DNA of 64,000 nt from Rhizobium leguminosarum. Lineage in GTDB: Bacteria > Pseudomonadota > Alphaproteobacteria > Rhizobiales > Rhizobiaceae. Of the stretch, positions 28,310-37,206 are shown piece by piece. A model generated the notes under the pieces. The model saw only the letters and a list, made by a program, of their open reading frames with translations, had not been told where the DNA came from and ran no database searches. Position 1 is the first letter of the stretch, and each line of letters opens with the position of its first letter. The translations under genes were made by a program, and so were the position numbers. Where the stretch lies: contig NZ_CP025012.1 of assembly GCF_002953715.1 (NCBI RefSeq), positions 2,914,001 through 2,978,000 of the forward strand, written 5' to 3'.

Positions 28310-29521
28310 ATGGCCAAACAGAAAGTCGCAATGCTGACCGCCGGAGGCCTGGCGCCCTGTCTTTCATCCGCCGTCGGCGGCCTCATCGAACGCTACAGCG
28401 ACATCGCGCCCGATCTCGACATCGTCGCCTACAAGTCCGGCTACCAAGGCGTGCTCATCGGCGACAGCCTCGAGATCACCCGCGAGATACGCGAAAAGGC
28501 GCCGCTGCTGCACCGCTACGGCGGCTCGCCGATCGGCAATAGCCGCGTCAAGCTGACCAATGCCGCCGACTGCGTCAAGCGCGGCCTAGTCAAGGAAGGC
28601 GAGAACCCGCTGCGGGTCGCCGCCGAACGCCTTGCCAATGACGGCATCACCATTCTCCACACGATCGGCGGCGACGACACCAATACCACGGCCGCCGACC
28701 TTGCCGCCTACCTCGCCGCCAACGGCTACGATCTCACCGTCGTCGGCCTGCCGAAGACTGTCGACAATGACGTCGTGCCGATCCGCCAGTCGCTCGGCGC
28801 CTGGACGGCCGCCGAAGTCGGCGCGCTTTTCTTCGACAATGTCAGCAACGAGCAGACTGCCGCCCCCCGCACCCTCGTCATCCACGAGGTCATGGGCCGC
28901 CATTGCGGCTGGCTGACGGCCGCCACCGCCCGCGCCTATCTCCAGCGCACCAGCCCCAATCAGTATGTCGATGGCTTGATGATGGACGCACGTCTGAAGA
29001 GCATCGACGCCGTCTACCTGCCTGAGATGGCCTTCGACCTCGACGCCGAGGCCGCCCGCCTGAGGGAAAGCATGGACCGCAACGGCCATGCCACGGTCTT
29101 TGTCTCGGAAGGCGCATGCCTCGACGCCATCGTCGCCGAGCGCGAAGCCGCCGGCGAGACCGTCAAGCGCGATGCCTTCGGCCATGTGAAGATCGACACC
29201 ATCAATGTCGGCGCATGGTTCCAGAAGCAGTTCGCCAATCTCTTGAACGCCGAGCGTTCCCTCGTGCAGAAATCAGGCTATTTCGCCCGCTCGGCGCCTG
29301 CCAACGGCGACGACCTGCGGCTGATCCAGAGCATGGTCGATCTCGCCGTCGAAAGCGCGCTCAATAAAGTCTCCGGCGTCACCGGCCATGATGAAGGCCA
29401 GAACGGTAAATTGCGCACTATAGAATTCCCGCGCATCAAGGGCGGCAAGGCTTTTGACCTTTCAACGGCATGGTTTGCCGAAGTCATGGACAATATAGGC
29501 CAGAAATACAAAGAAGCGTGA
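28310..29521 (+). CDS. pfp: Pyrophosphate--fructose-6-phosphate 1-phosphotransferase
   Basis: Cytoplasmic phosphofructokinase using PPi (or a related non-ATP form), reversible between Fru-6-P and Fru-1,6-bisP. At 403 residues it carries GGDDTNT (120-126), where the second Asp marks PPi use instead of the Gly of ATP-PFK. PKTVDND (148-154) has the catalytic Asp, and HEVMGRHCGWL binds the sugar phosphate. GGAGGG precedes the ATG. It is followed by a LysE-type gene after 57 bases. Confidence 0.93.
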   Translation: MAKQKVAMLTAGGLAPCLSSAVGGLIERYSDIAPDLDIVAYKSGYQGVLIGDSLEITREIREKAPLLHRYGGSPIGNSRVKLTNAADCVKRGLVKEGENPLRVAAERLANDGITILHTIGGDDTNTTAADLAAYLAANGYDLTVVGLPKTVDNDVVPIRQSLGAWTAAEVGALFFDNVSNEQTAAPRTLVIHEVMGRHCGWLTAATARAYLQRTSPNQYVDGLMMDARLKSIDAVYLPEMAFDLDAEAARLRESMDRNGHATVFVSEGACLDAIVAEREAAGETVKRDAFGHVKIDTINVGAWFQKQFANLLNAERSLVQKSGYFARSAPANGDDLRLIQSMVDLAVESALNKVSGVTGHDEGQNGKLRTIEFPRIKGGKAFDLSTAWFAEVMDNIGQKYKEA

Positions 29522-29578
29522 TTGACGGATGGTTAATATGATGTCTTTGCTTGTTCCCGAGGAATAGGAGGAGACACC

Positions 29579-30214
29579 ATGTCACTTGAAGCTTGGCTCG
29601 CTTTTGCGGCGGCATCCGCCATCATGCTGGCCATACCGGGACCGACGATACTGCTCGTCGTTTCCTATGCGCTCGGTCATGGACGCAGGACGGCGTTTGC
29701 GACGGTGGGCGGCGTGGCGCTCGGTGACTTCACCGCGATGACCGCTTCTCTCTTCGGTCTCGGTGCCGTTCTGGCCGCCTCCGCGACCCTCTTCACCGTG
29801 TTGAAGTGGATCGGCGGCGCCTACCTGATCTGGCTGGGAATCAAGCTCTGGCGGGCTCCCATCATCGGCGAACCGATTGCCGACAACGACAATCTGCCAG
29901 AGGAGAAGTCGGTCAAGATCTTCCTCCACGCCTATGTTGTCACCGCCCTCAATCCGAAGAGCATCATCTTCTTCGTCGCTTTCGTGCCGCAGTTCCTCAA
30001 TCCGGCCCTGCCCTTCCTCGGCCAGATGGCGATCATGGAAGCGACCTTCCTCGTGCTGGCGATCCTCAACGCTTCCACCTACGCCTTTCTTGCCCATGCC
30101 GCGCGCGGACTGATTCGCAAGGCGAGCATCCAGCGCGCCGTGAACCGAACCGGAGGCACTCTGCTGATCGCTGCAGGTGCCGTAACGGCCGGGTATCGCC
30201 GTATTGCAGCCTAG
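29579..30214 (+). CDS. LysE/RhtB family amino-acid exporter
   Basis: Inner-membrane exporter of 211 residues with about six helices. The family signature is the N-terminal AIPGPTILLVVSYALGHGRRTAFATVGGVALGD. The central KWIGGAYLIWLGIKLWR and the LNPKSIIFFVAFVPQF segment are typical. The likely substrates are amino acids or homoserine lactone-like molecules, not specifiable. AGGAGGAG lies before the ATG. Confidence 0.9.
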   Translation: MSLEAWLAFAAASAIMLAIPGPTILLVVSYALGHGRRTAFATVGGVALGDFTAMTASLFGLGAVLAASATLFTVLKWIGGAYLIWLGIKLWRAPIIGEPIADNDNLPEEKSVKIFLHAYVVTALNPKSIIFFVAFVPQFLNPALPFLGQMAIMEATFLVLAILNASTYAFLAHAARGLIRKASIQRAVNRTGGTLLIAAGAVTAGYRRIAA

Positions 30215-30329
30215 TAATATTCCGTGGTTGCCGGAATGCCACGAATAGGTTAATGGGGTCGCCAGGGCTTAAGGATTTTGGTAACTTTTATACGCTGCCG
30301 GGGCGGCGCGATTTCACGAAAGTGGCGGA

Positions 30330-31265
30330 ATGGTAGCGATCGGATTATCCGGCCTGAAACGCAGTCTTGTCGTTTCCACGATACTCTGCGGCGTGATGAC
30401 GGGATGTTCGAGCGTCGAATACACGTCCCAGGCCGAACTGACAGCCGCCCAGACGGTCGTGCCGATGCCGAAACCCGGCGAAGATGCAACACTCGCCGCG
30501 ATCCCGACAGCCGAAGGCGCAGCTGTCGCTGGCGCCACCCTTCCTCAGGCATCATCCCCCTCCCTGACCGCAACGGCGATGCCGGCCGTGCCAACCTCCC
30601 AGCCTGCCGATCTCGCCATGCAGGCAGGCATACAGCCGGCAGCCTACGCGCAGATTCCGCTGACGCCCGAGATGACGGCGATCCAGTCGGTCGTGCCGAC
30701 GCCGCGTCCGGGAGCGCCCGCGCAGCCGACGACGCAGCTTGCCTTTGCCGCGACACCGCAAAACAGCGCGCTTGCAGCACTTGCCGCAGTTGACACCACG
30801 CCACGCGCCAGCATGGATTACGGTTTCGACGAATCCGGGCCGATCGATCCGCCGACGGCGCCCCCGATGTTCAGCGACGACGACAAAGACGATGCGCCGA
30901 CGGTCGAGAAGAGCTTCGTCACCAAGCTCATCGCCAAATATTCGAAGGTCTACGAGATTCCCGAGACGTTGCTCCACCGCATCGTCCATCGCGAGAGCCG
31001 CTATAATCCGAAGGCCTACAACAAGCGCGGCTATTTCGGCCTCATGCAGATCAAGTACAACACCGCCAAGTCCATGGGCTATGACGGTGCCCCGGGCGGC
31101 CTCTTCGATGCCGAGACCAACATCAAATATGCCGCGAAATATCTGCGCGGCGCCTGGCTCGTCTCCGACAGTAAGGAAGACGATGCCGTCCGCCTCTATG
31201 CGCGCGGCTATTATTACGACGCCAAGCGCAAGGGCATGACCGACATCGCCCAAGGTAATTATTGA
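30330..31265 (+). CDS. Lytic transglycosylase lipoprotein (SLT domain)
   Basis: Predicted outer- or inner-membrane lipoprotein of 311 residues. The lipobox VMTGC puts the lipidated Cys at 26. A long low-complexity Ala/Pro/Thr linker spans about 30-190 with two copies of VVPxPxPG, then the SLT domain from about 195. The catalytic Glu is in HRESRYNP, with GYFGLMQIKYNTAKSMGY and NIKYAAKYLRGA. It would cleave peptidoglycan glycan strands. Convergent with the following gene, 29 bases apart. Confidence 0.88.
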   Translation: MVAIGLSGLKRSLVVSTILCGVMTGCSSVEYTSQAELTAAQTVVPMPKPGEDATLAAIPTAEGAAVAGATLPQASSPSLTATAMPAVPTSQPADLAMQAGIQPAAYAQIPLTPEMTAIQSVVPTPRPGAPAQPTTQLAFAATPQNSALAALAAVDTTPRASMDYGFDESGPIDPPTAPPMFSDDDKDDAPTVEKSFVTKLIAKYSKVYEIPETLLHRIVHRESRYNPKAYNKRGYFGLMQIKYNTAKSMGYDGAPGGLFDAETNIKYAAKYLRGAWLVSDSKEDDAVRLYARGYYYDAKRKGMTDIAQGNY

Positions 31266-31294
31266 AACCTGGAGATAACGGCTGAAGCCCCGGC

Positions 31295-32719
31295 CTATGG
31301 CTGCGGCTGTGTCTGCCGTTGCGATCCCGCCTGCTGTTGCGGCCCACCCGGTTGCGGCAATGCAGCCAGGATCGCCTTGAGCAGCACCTGCGGCTGGTAG
31401 TCGAGCCGGCTCGGCGTCAGGCCAAGCCTGACGACCACCAGATTGGCGGAAGGCACGATCGCCACGCTCTGCCCGTCATGCCCCGTCAGCCAGAACGTAT
31501 CCTCCGGCAGCCCGAACGCGGCGCTTGGGCCGCCAGGAGCGAGCCAGGCTTGGCCTTGCGTATAACGCCCGTTCGACGCTGCCGTCGGGGTGCGCATAGC
31601 GCCGACGAAACCCTCCGGCAACAGCCGCTGGCCGTTCCACACGCCATCCTGCAGCAGGAACTGCCCGAAGCGCGCCCAGTCATGCGCCGTCGCATAGAGA
31701 TAGGAGCTTCCGGCAAACGTGCCGCGCGCATCGAGTTCGAACACCGCGCTCGTCATGCCGAGCGGCGAAAACAATGCATCGTGCGGATAGGAAAAGGCCG
31801 CTTGCGCATTGCCGACCCTGTCCATCCAGATGCGCGAGAGCAGCACGGCCGTGCCGCTCGAATAGCGAAAGCGTTGGCCGGGTGCCGCCTCCATCGGTGC
31901 ATTGGCCGGCAGCGATACCATGTCGGGATCGAGATAGAGCATGCGCGTCACATCGGCGACGTCACCATAGTCCTCGTTGAAGGCAAGGCCGCTCTCCATG
32001 CCGAGCAGGTCGGAAACCTTGATTCTGGCGCGCGCATCGTTCTTCCACTGCGCCAACAGATTATCATCGTCGAAGGAGATCTTGCCGCCGAGCATCAGCC
32101 GGCCAAGGACCGCCGCATTCACGGTCTTTGTCATCGACCAACCGATTAGCGGCGTCTTTGCCGAGAAGCCGGGGCCATAGGCCTCAGTGACGATACGGCC
32201 ATTGCGCACTACGACGATCGCCCGCATTGCCGGGCCGGCAACTCCGGCATCGGCAAGCAGCGCAGCGACCTTCCCGTCCGCCGGATTGTCGATGCCCTCG
32301 CCCTCCGGCCACAATGCGTCATTCGCCTGCATCTTGGCCGGCGGATCGAAGGGCGCCGCATTCGCCGCCGCCTCGAAATTACCGTCCGGCACGCTCGCGC
32401 AGCCGAAAGCGCCGCGATAGAGCGCATAACTCGGCGCAAACAGTCCCATGAAGCGCGCCGTCACGCGGTCGTTGTCGCGGTCGACGCTGACACGCACCAG
32501 CCGCAGCAGCGGATTTCCGGGCGCCTGGACATCGTCATGAAGCACATCCTCGGCCCCCCGGCCGGCGATGAAGACATTGGAGCAGACGATCTTGGCGGCA
32601 TAGCCGTCGCCGACGCTAAGCAGTTCCGGCGGCCGGATGAAGAGCCAGCCGGCGGCAGTGATGACGAGGAGAACGAGAAGGAGAGCAAGCGCCTTCAGGA
32701 TACGCAGGACAAATCGCAT
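31295..32719 (-). CDS. Serine hydrolase of the beta-lactamase (class C / EstB) family
   Basis: The 474-residue product has one N-terminal membrane segment (about 5-26) and a beta-lactamase-like domain from about 165. The nucleophile motif is SMTK in GWSMTKTVNA, the Tyr motif RYSSGTA, and a late TGHDGQS segment replaces KTG. It resembles 6-aminohexanoate-dimer hydrolase-like esterases rather than true beta-lactamases. The C-terminus is Gln-rich. GGAGGA precedes ATG 32719. Divergent from btaA. Confidence 0.82.
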   Translation of the reverse strand: MRFVLRILKALALLLVLLVITAAGWLFIRPPELLSVGDGYAAKIVCSNVFIAGRGAEDVLHDDVQAPGNPLLRLVRVSVDRDNDRVTARFMGLFAPSYALYRGAFGCASVPDGNFEAAANAAPFDPPAKMQANDALWPEGEGIDNPADGKVAALLADAGVAGPAMRAIVVVRNGRIVTEAYGPGFSAKTPLIGWSMTKTVNAAVLGRLMLGGKISFDDDNLLAQWKNDARARIKVSDLLGMESGLAFNEDYGDVADVTRMLYLDPDMVSLPANAPMEAAPGQRFRYSSGTAVLLSRIWMDRVGNAQAAFSYPHDALFSPLGMTSAVFELDARGTFAGSSYLYATAHDWARFGQFLLQDGVWNGQRLLPEGFVGAMRTPTAASNGRYTQGQAWLAPGGPSAAFGLPEDTFWLTGHDGQSVAIVPSANLVVVRLGLTPSRLDYQPQVLLKAILAALPQPGGPQQQAGSQRQTQPQP

Positions 32720-32877
32720 GGCATTCCTCCATGCCGGTAGAGAAGCAGGAATCACACGCGCCGGAAAGGGGCCGAAGCGAAGAAGGCCCATCGTCCCGAT
32801 CACTTTCCCAGGAGAGCCATCCCGGTCGCTCGCCCGAGGAGGTCGAAGTCTCCCCGGAATGGCGCCCCCCACAGCCC

Positions 32878-32895
32878 GCGTCATCAAACTGTAGC
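32878..32895 (+). promoter_or_regulatory. Possible PHO box upstream of btaAB
   Basis: GCGTCAT-CAAA-CTGTAGC resembles CTGTCAT-N4-CTGTCAT (5 of 7 and 4 of 7 bases, with A-rich spacer), 45 bases before btaA. A weak -10 (CTACAC, about 32905) follows at the usual distance. A second match, the reverse-orientation GTGACAG-ACTC-ATGTCAG (7 and 6 of 7), spans 32929-32946 and overlaps the btaA start codon. btaAB is phosphate-regulated in related rhizobia, so one of these may be real. Confidence 0.4.
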
Positions 32896-32939
32896 AGAGG
32901 CGCGCTACACGCCCTGAACGCTAAAAAGGTGACAGACTC

Positions 32940-34184
32940 ATGTCAGAATTTGCACCGGATGCCGGCTTCCGCAAGAACCGGAAACTCAAGGACGCCCTTC
33001 TCCGCCACAAGGCTTTTTCGAAGGATGGCTTTTCCGAGCGTCTCTTCGGCCTTCTCTTCTCCGGCCTCGTCTATCCGCAGATCTGGGAGGATCCGGATCT
33101 CGACATGCAGGCGATGGAGCTGAAGCCCAACCATCGCATCGTCACCATCGGCTCCGGCGGCTGCAACATGCTCGCCTATCTCTCCAAGGCGCCGGCCTCG
33201 ATCGATGTCGTCGATCTCAACCCGCACCACATCGCGCTGAACCGTCTGAAGCTTGCCGCTTTCAAGAACCTTCCAGGCCATGCCGATCTCGTCCGCTTCC
33301 TGGCGATGCCGAACGAGAAGTCGAACAGCCGCGCTTACGACCAGCATCTCGCCGCCCGCCTCGATGAGGCGACCCGCAGCTACTGGAACGGCCGCAAGTT
33401 CGGCCGCCGCCGCGTCACCGTCTTCGACCGCAACATCTACGAGACCGGCCTGCTCGGCCGCTTCATCGGCGCGGCCCACCTTCTTGCCCGGCTGCATGGC
33501 GTCAAGCTGCGCGAGATGACCAAGACCCGCTCGATCCGCGAGCAGCGCCAGTTCTTCGACGAGCAGATCGCACCGCTCTTCGAAAAGCCGGTCGTGCGCT
33601 GGATCACTGGTCGCAAGAGCTCGCTCTTCGGCCTCGGCATTCCGCCGCAGCAATATGATGAACTTGCAAGCCTTGCCGCCGATCATTCGATCGCGCCGGT
33701 GCTGAAGCACCGCCTGGAAAAGCTCGCCTGTCATTTCCCGATGAGCGACAATTACTTCGCCTGGCAGGCCTTCGGCCGCCGCTACGGCACCGAAGCGGAA
33801 GGCCCGCTGCCGACCTATTTGAAGTCGGAGCACTATCAGGTGATCCGCGCCAACGTCGACCGCGTCAACGTCCACCACGCAAGCTTCACCGAGCTTCTGG
33901 CCCGCGAGCCGGCCGCCTCGCGCGACCGCTACATCCTGCTCGACGCACAGGACTGGATGACGGATGAGCAGTTGAACGACGTCTGGACGGAAATCACCCG
34001 CACGGCGCGTGAAGGCGCCCGCGTGATCTTCCGCACCGCCGCCGAAAAAAGCATTATCGAAGGCCGCCTGGCTCCGGCGATCCGCGACCAGTGGGATTAC
34101 TTCCAGGAGAAGTCGCTTGAACTGACCGCGCTCGATCGCTCGGCAATCTACGGCGGCTTCCACATTTACGGGAAGAAGGCGTGA
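32940..34184 (+). CDS. btaA: SAM:diacylglycerol 3-amino-3-carboxypropyltransferase BtaA
   Basis: First enzyme of the betaine lipid DGTS: moves the aminocarboxypropyl group of SAM to diacylglycerol, at the cytoplasmic membrane. At 414 residues it matches the DUF3419/BtaA family, with SGLVYPQIWEDPDLDM, the SAM-site segment IVTIGSGGCNMLAYL (about 68-82), DVVDLNPHHIALNRLK, and FPMSDNYFAWQAFGRRY. The adjacent btaB supports the call. DGTS replaces phospholipids under phosphate starvation. Confidence 0.94.
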   Translation: MSEFAPDAGFRKNRKLKDALLRHKAFSKDGFSERLFGLLFSGLVYPQIWEDPDLDMQAMELKPNHRIVTIGSGGCNMLAYLSKAPASIDVVDLNPHHIALNRLKLAAFKNLPGHADLVRFLAMPNEKSNSRAYDQHLAARLDEATRSYWNGRKFGRRRVTVFDRNIYETGLLGRFIGAAHLLARLHGVKLREMTKTRSIREQRQFFDEQIAPLFEKPVVRWITGRKSSLFGLGIPPQQYDELASLAADHSIAPVLKHRLEKLACHFPMSDNYFAWQAFGRRYGTEAEGPLPTYLKSEHYQVIRANVDRVNVHHASFTELLAREPAASRDRYILLDAQDWMTDEQLNDVWTEITRTAREGARVIFRTAAEKSIIEGRLAPAIRDQWDYFQEKSLELTALDRSAIYGGFHIYGKKA

Positions 34185-34855
34185 GCAAGGTCGGCACTGA
34201 GACGGCAGGAAAGAGCGATGAACATGCCAGCCTTATGGATGGCATGTACCGCTACCAGCGCCATATCTACGACCTGACCCGCAAATATTATCTTCTCGGC
34301 CGCGACAGCACGATCCGCAATCTCGACGTTCCCGAAGGCGGCACCCTGCTTGAAGTCGGCTGCGGCACCGGGCGCAACATGGCCTTCGCCCACAGGCATT
34401 TCCCGACCGCCAAGCTATTCGGCCTCGACATTTCCCAGGAAATGCTGATTTCGGCACGCAAGACCTTCGCCACCAAAGCGACGATCCCGGAATTCCGCGT
34501 CGCCGATGCCACGGCCTTCACGCCGCGCGAATTCGGCGTCAGCGGCTTCGACCGTATCCTGATTTCCTATGCCCTGTCGATGATCCCGGACTGGGAGCGC
34601 GCCGTCGATGCATCGATCGCCGCACTCAATCCCGGCGGCCAGCTGCACATCGTCGATTTCGGTCAGCAGGAAGGCTTGCCGGCCTGGTTCCGGCGCATGC
34701 TGCAGTCCTGGCTTGCGAAATTCCACGTCACCCCGCGCCCCGATCTGCGTGAGGTTCTAGAAGCGCAAGCCCATGAAAACAACGCGATATTGTTGTTCGA
34801 TACCGTCGGCGGCGGTTATGCCTGGCGGGCTGCCATTATCAGCAAGCGCTTATAA
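34181..34855 (+). CDS. btaB: Diacylglycerylhomoserine N-methyltransferase BtaB
   Basis: Second DGTS enzyme: three successive SAM-dependent N-methylations of diacylglycerylhomoserine. The 224-residue class I methyltransferase has motif I TLLEVGCGTGRN, then LFGLDISQEML and RILISYALSMIPDWERAV. It starts with GTG inside the btaA stop (4-base overlap), indicating coupled translation. Confidence 0.93.
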   Translation: MSKVGTETAGKSDEHASLMDGMYRYQRHIYDLTRKYYLLGRDSTIRNLDVPEGGTLLEVGCGTGRNMAFAHRHFPTAKLFGLDISQEMLISARKTFATKATIPEFRVADATAFTPREFGVSGFDRILISYALSMIPDWERAVDASIAALNPGGQLHIVDFGQQEGLPAWFRRMLQSWLAKFHVTPRPDLREVLEAQAHENNAILLFDTVGGGYAWRAAIISKRL

Positions 34856-34980
34856 TTCGCTTGAAACTAACCGATTTTTTACGTTGATATGGTGAAAAGA
34901 GGGTTATCCTCTGCTGACTCGTCTTTTTCGAAGGTCAGGTTGTGGGGCAAAAAGATCATTCGAGTTACGACGGGACGCCC

Positions 34981-35778
34981 ATGCGCCGGCTTTTGTTTTG
35001 CGTTTTGCCCCTGGCCATCATGCTAGCCGGCTGCACTTCTTCCGGTTATGACTATCTCGAAACGGCATCGATCAAGCCAAAGACGCGCTTCAAGGATACC
35101 GATCCGCAGGATTTCGGTCCGAAGCATCCGCAACAGAACCAGGTTCACGGCATCGATATCTCCAAATGGCAGGGCGATATCGATTGGGCCACGGTAAAGA
35201 ATTCCGGTGTCGCCTTCGCCTTCATCAAGGCGACGGAAGGCAAGGACAGGGTCGATCCGCGCTTCGACGAATACTGGCGCGAAGCCCGCGCCGCCGGCAT
35301 CCCGCACGCCCCCTATCATTTCTATTATTTCTGCTCTTCGGCCGATCAGCAGGCAGACTGGTTCATCCGCAACGTACCGAAGGAGGCCATGCGCCTGCCG
35401 CCGGTGCTCGACGTCGAATGGAACGCCGAATCGAAGACCTGCCGCTACCGACCCGACGCTGAAACGGTGCGCGCCGAAATGCAGCGTTTCATGGACCGGC
35501 TGGAGGCCTATTACGGCAAGCGCCCGATCATCTATACCTCGGTCGATTTCCATCGCGACAATCTCGCCGGCTACTTCCAGGATTATCATTTCTGGGTCCG
35601 CTCGGTGGCAAAACACCCCGAGGTGACCTATTCCGACCGCCGCTGGGCCTTCTGGCAATATACCTCGACCGGGGTTATTCCCGGCATCAGTGGGCCGACC
35701 GATATCAATGTTTTTGCCGGCAGCGCAAAGAACTGGAACAATTGGGTCGCGGCCGTTTCCAAGGATAGAAATTCTTAG
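34981..35778 (+). CDS. GH25 lysozyme-like lipoprotein
   Basis: Muramidase of glycoside hydrolase family 25, 265 residues. The signal MRRLLFCVLPLAIMLAGC places the lipidated Cys at 18. The GH25 domain starts with HGIDISKWQGDIDW (first catalytic Asp). It has VLDVEWN (second acidic pair), YHFYYFCSS and a C-terminal WAFWQYTSTGVIPGI. I chose ATG 34981 over a GTG 13 codons upstream because it begins the signal peptide directly and has GGGA in front. Confidence 0.9.
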   Translation: MRRLLFCVLPLAIMLAGCTSSGYDYLETASIKPKTRFKDTDPQDFGPKHPQQNQVHGIDISKWQGDIDWATVKNSGVAFAFIKATEGKDRVDPRFDEYWREARAAGIPHAPYHFYYFCSSADQQADWFIRNVPKEAMRLPPVLDVEWNAESKTCRYRPDAETVRAEMQRFMDRLEAYYGKRPIIYTSVDFHRDNLAGYFQDYHFWVRSVAKHPEVTYSDRRWAFWQYTSTGVIPGISGPTDINVFAGSAKNWNNWVAAVSKDRNS

Positions 35779-35859
35779 TAACGTCTTGCGATGTTTCTTG
35801 CTTCCGTCACATTCGTCTGTGAAAGCGACGGCAATCTGTTTGATATAAGGACCGCATCC

Positions 35860-37077
35860 ATGCACCGCTCGCTCGCAAGCCGCTCTGCACTCGCCCTTCT
35901 GTTTGCCCTCGCCCTCGCAGGCGGCGCGGCCGCCCAGCAGGCGCCAGACGCAGCCCCGGCAGCGCCCTGCGGCGGCGATCTGTCCGCCTTCCTCGAAGGC
36001 GTCAAAAAAGATGCGGTCGCAGCCGGCGCCAGTGCGGCAGCCGCCGACGAGGCCTTTGCCGGCGCCGAGATCGATCCCAAGGTGCTGAGCCGGGATCGCG
36101 CCCAGGGCGTCTTCAAGCAGACCTTCCTCGAATTCTCCCAGCGCACAGTCAGCCAGGCCCGCCTCGACATCGGCCGCCAGAAGATGAAGCAATATGCCGA
36201 CGTCTTTGCCCGCGCCGAGCAGGAATTCGGCGTCCCCCCGGGCGTCATCACCGCCTTCTGGGCAATGGAAACCGATTTCGGCGCGGTCCAGGGCGATTTC
36301 AACACCCGCAACGCCCTGGTGACGCTGTCGCATGACTGCCGCCGCCCGGAACTCTTTCGCCCGCAGCTGATCGCCCTCGTCGAGATGGTTCAGCACGGCG
36401 ACCTCGACCCCGCCACCAATACCGGCGCCTGGGCCGGCGAGATCGGCCAGGTGCAGATGTTGCCGCGCGACATCATTGCCTATGGCATGGATGGCGACGG
36501 TGACGGTCATATCCGCCTGAAGCAGAGCGGCCCGGACGCCATCCTGACGGCGGCGAAATTCATCCAGCATCTCGGCTTCGAGCGCGGCCAGCCCTGGCTG
36601 CAGGAAGTGACCCTGCCCGATAATCTGCCTTGGGAAAAATCCGGTCTCGGCGGCACGATGAAAGCGGGTGAATGGTTCGCGCTGGGCGTCAAGCCGCGCG
36701 ACGGCAATACCGCCTTCGGCAACCTCGAAGGCGACCTCGTTCTGCCGCAGGGCCGCATGGGACCGGCCTTCATCGCCTATCCCAATTTCAAGATCTATCT
36801 CGAATGGAACAAGTCGTTCATCTACACGACTTCGGCCGCCTATTTCGGGACCCGCCTTTCGGGCGCCGAGCCCTATCTCAAGGGCGTGCCGGAACAGGGG
36901 CTTGCCAGCGACCAGATGAAGGCGCTGCAGACCAAGCTGCAATCGCTCGGCCATGATGTCGGCGAGATCGACGGTATCCTCGGCTCCGGCACGCGTGTCG
37001 CGATCCAGAAGGAACAGCAGCGCCTCGGCATGCCGGCCGACGGCTGGGCGACGCCTGCCCTTCTCAACGCTCTCTGA
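35860..37077 (+). CDS. MltB-like lytic murein transglycosylase with peptidoglycan-binding domain
   Basis: Periplasmic enzyme of 405 residues. The signal peptide ends near GGAAAQQ (about 27). The SLT_2/MltB domain spans about 35-330 with the catalytic Glu in FWAMETDFGAV. WAGEIGQVQMLPRDIIAYGMDGDGDG also belongs to it, and a PG_binding_1 domain covers about 345-405 (MKALQTKLQSLGHDVGEIDG). AAGGA lies 8 bases before the ATG. Confidence 0.92.
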   Translation: MHRSLASRSALALLFALALAGGAAAQQAPDAAPAAPCGGDLSAFLEGVKKDAVAAGASAAAADEAFAGAEIDPKVLSRDRAQGVFKQTFLEFSQRTVSQARLDIGRQKMKQYADVFARAEQEFGVPPGVITAFWAMETDFGAVQGDFNTRNALVTLSHDCRRPELFRPQLIALVEMVQHGDLDPATNTGAWAGEIGQVQMLPRDIIAYGMDGDGDGHIRLKQSGPDAILTAAKFIQHLGFERGQPWLQEVTLPDNLPWEKSGLGGTMKAGEWFALGVKPRDGNTAFGNLEGDLVLPQGRMGPAFIAYPNFKIYLEWNKSFIYTTSAAYFGTRLSGAEPYLKGVPEQGLASDQMKALQTKLQSLGHDVGEIDGILGSGTRVAIQKEQQRLGMPADGWATPALLNAL

Positions 37078-37135
37078 TCCCCGTTAGAGCTCACCGCCGC
37101 CCGCTTCGCAAGAAACGGGTGGCGCGATCCGCTGC

Positions 37136-37185
37136 CTGCGCTAAAGCATCAAGCCGAAACCGGTGCCGGTTTTCGGCAAAACAAC
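37136..37185. repeat. Short rhizobial intergenic repeat fragment
   Basis: GCGCTAAAGCATCAAGCCGAAACC followed by GGTGCCGGTTTTCGG forms a hairpin of the CCGAAAACC type, resembling the tail of the element at 49889-49998. It sits immediately upstream of the DMT transporter gene. Confidence 0.5.
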
Positions 37186-37206
37186 GGCTTGCGTGGAGGA
37201 ATCGGC

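Noticed and set aside
30214..30260. Weak hairpin after the LysE gene as a terminator
   Set aside because: Arms are imperfect and no T run follows.
35023..36954. 643-codon minus-strand frame opposite the GH25 and MltB-like genes
   Set aside because: Runs across two well-supported plus-strand genes with signal peptides and ribosome sites; a codon-bias shadow.
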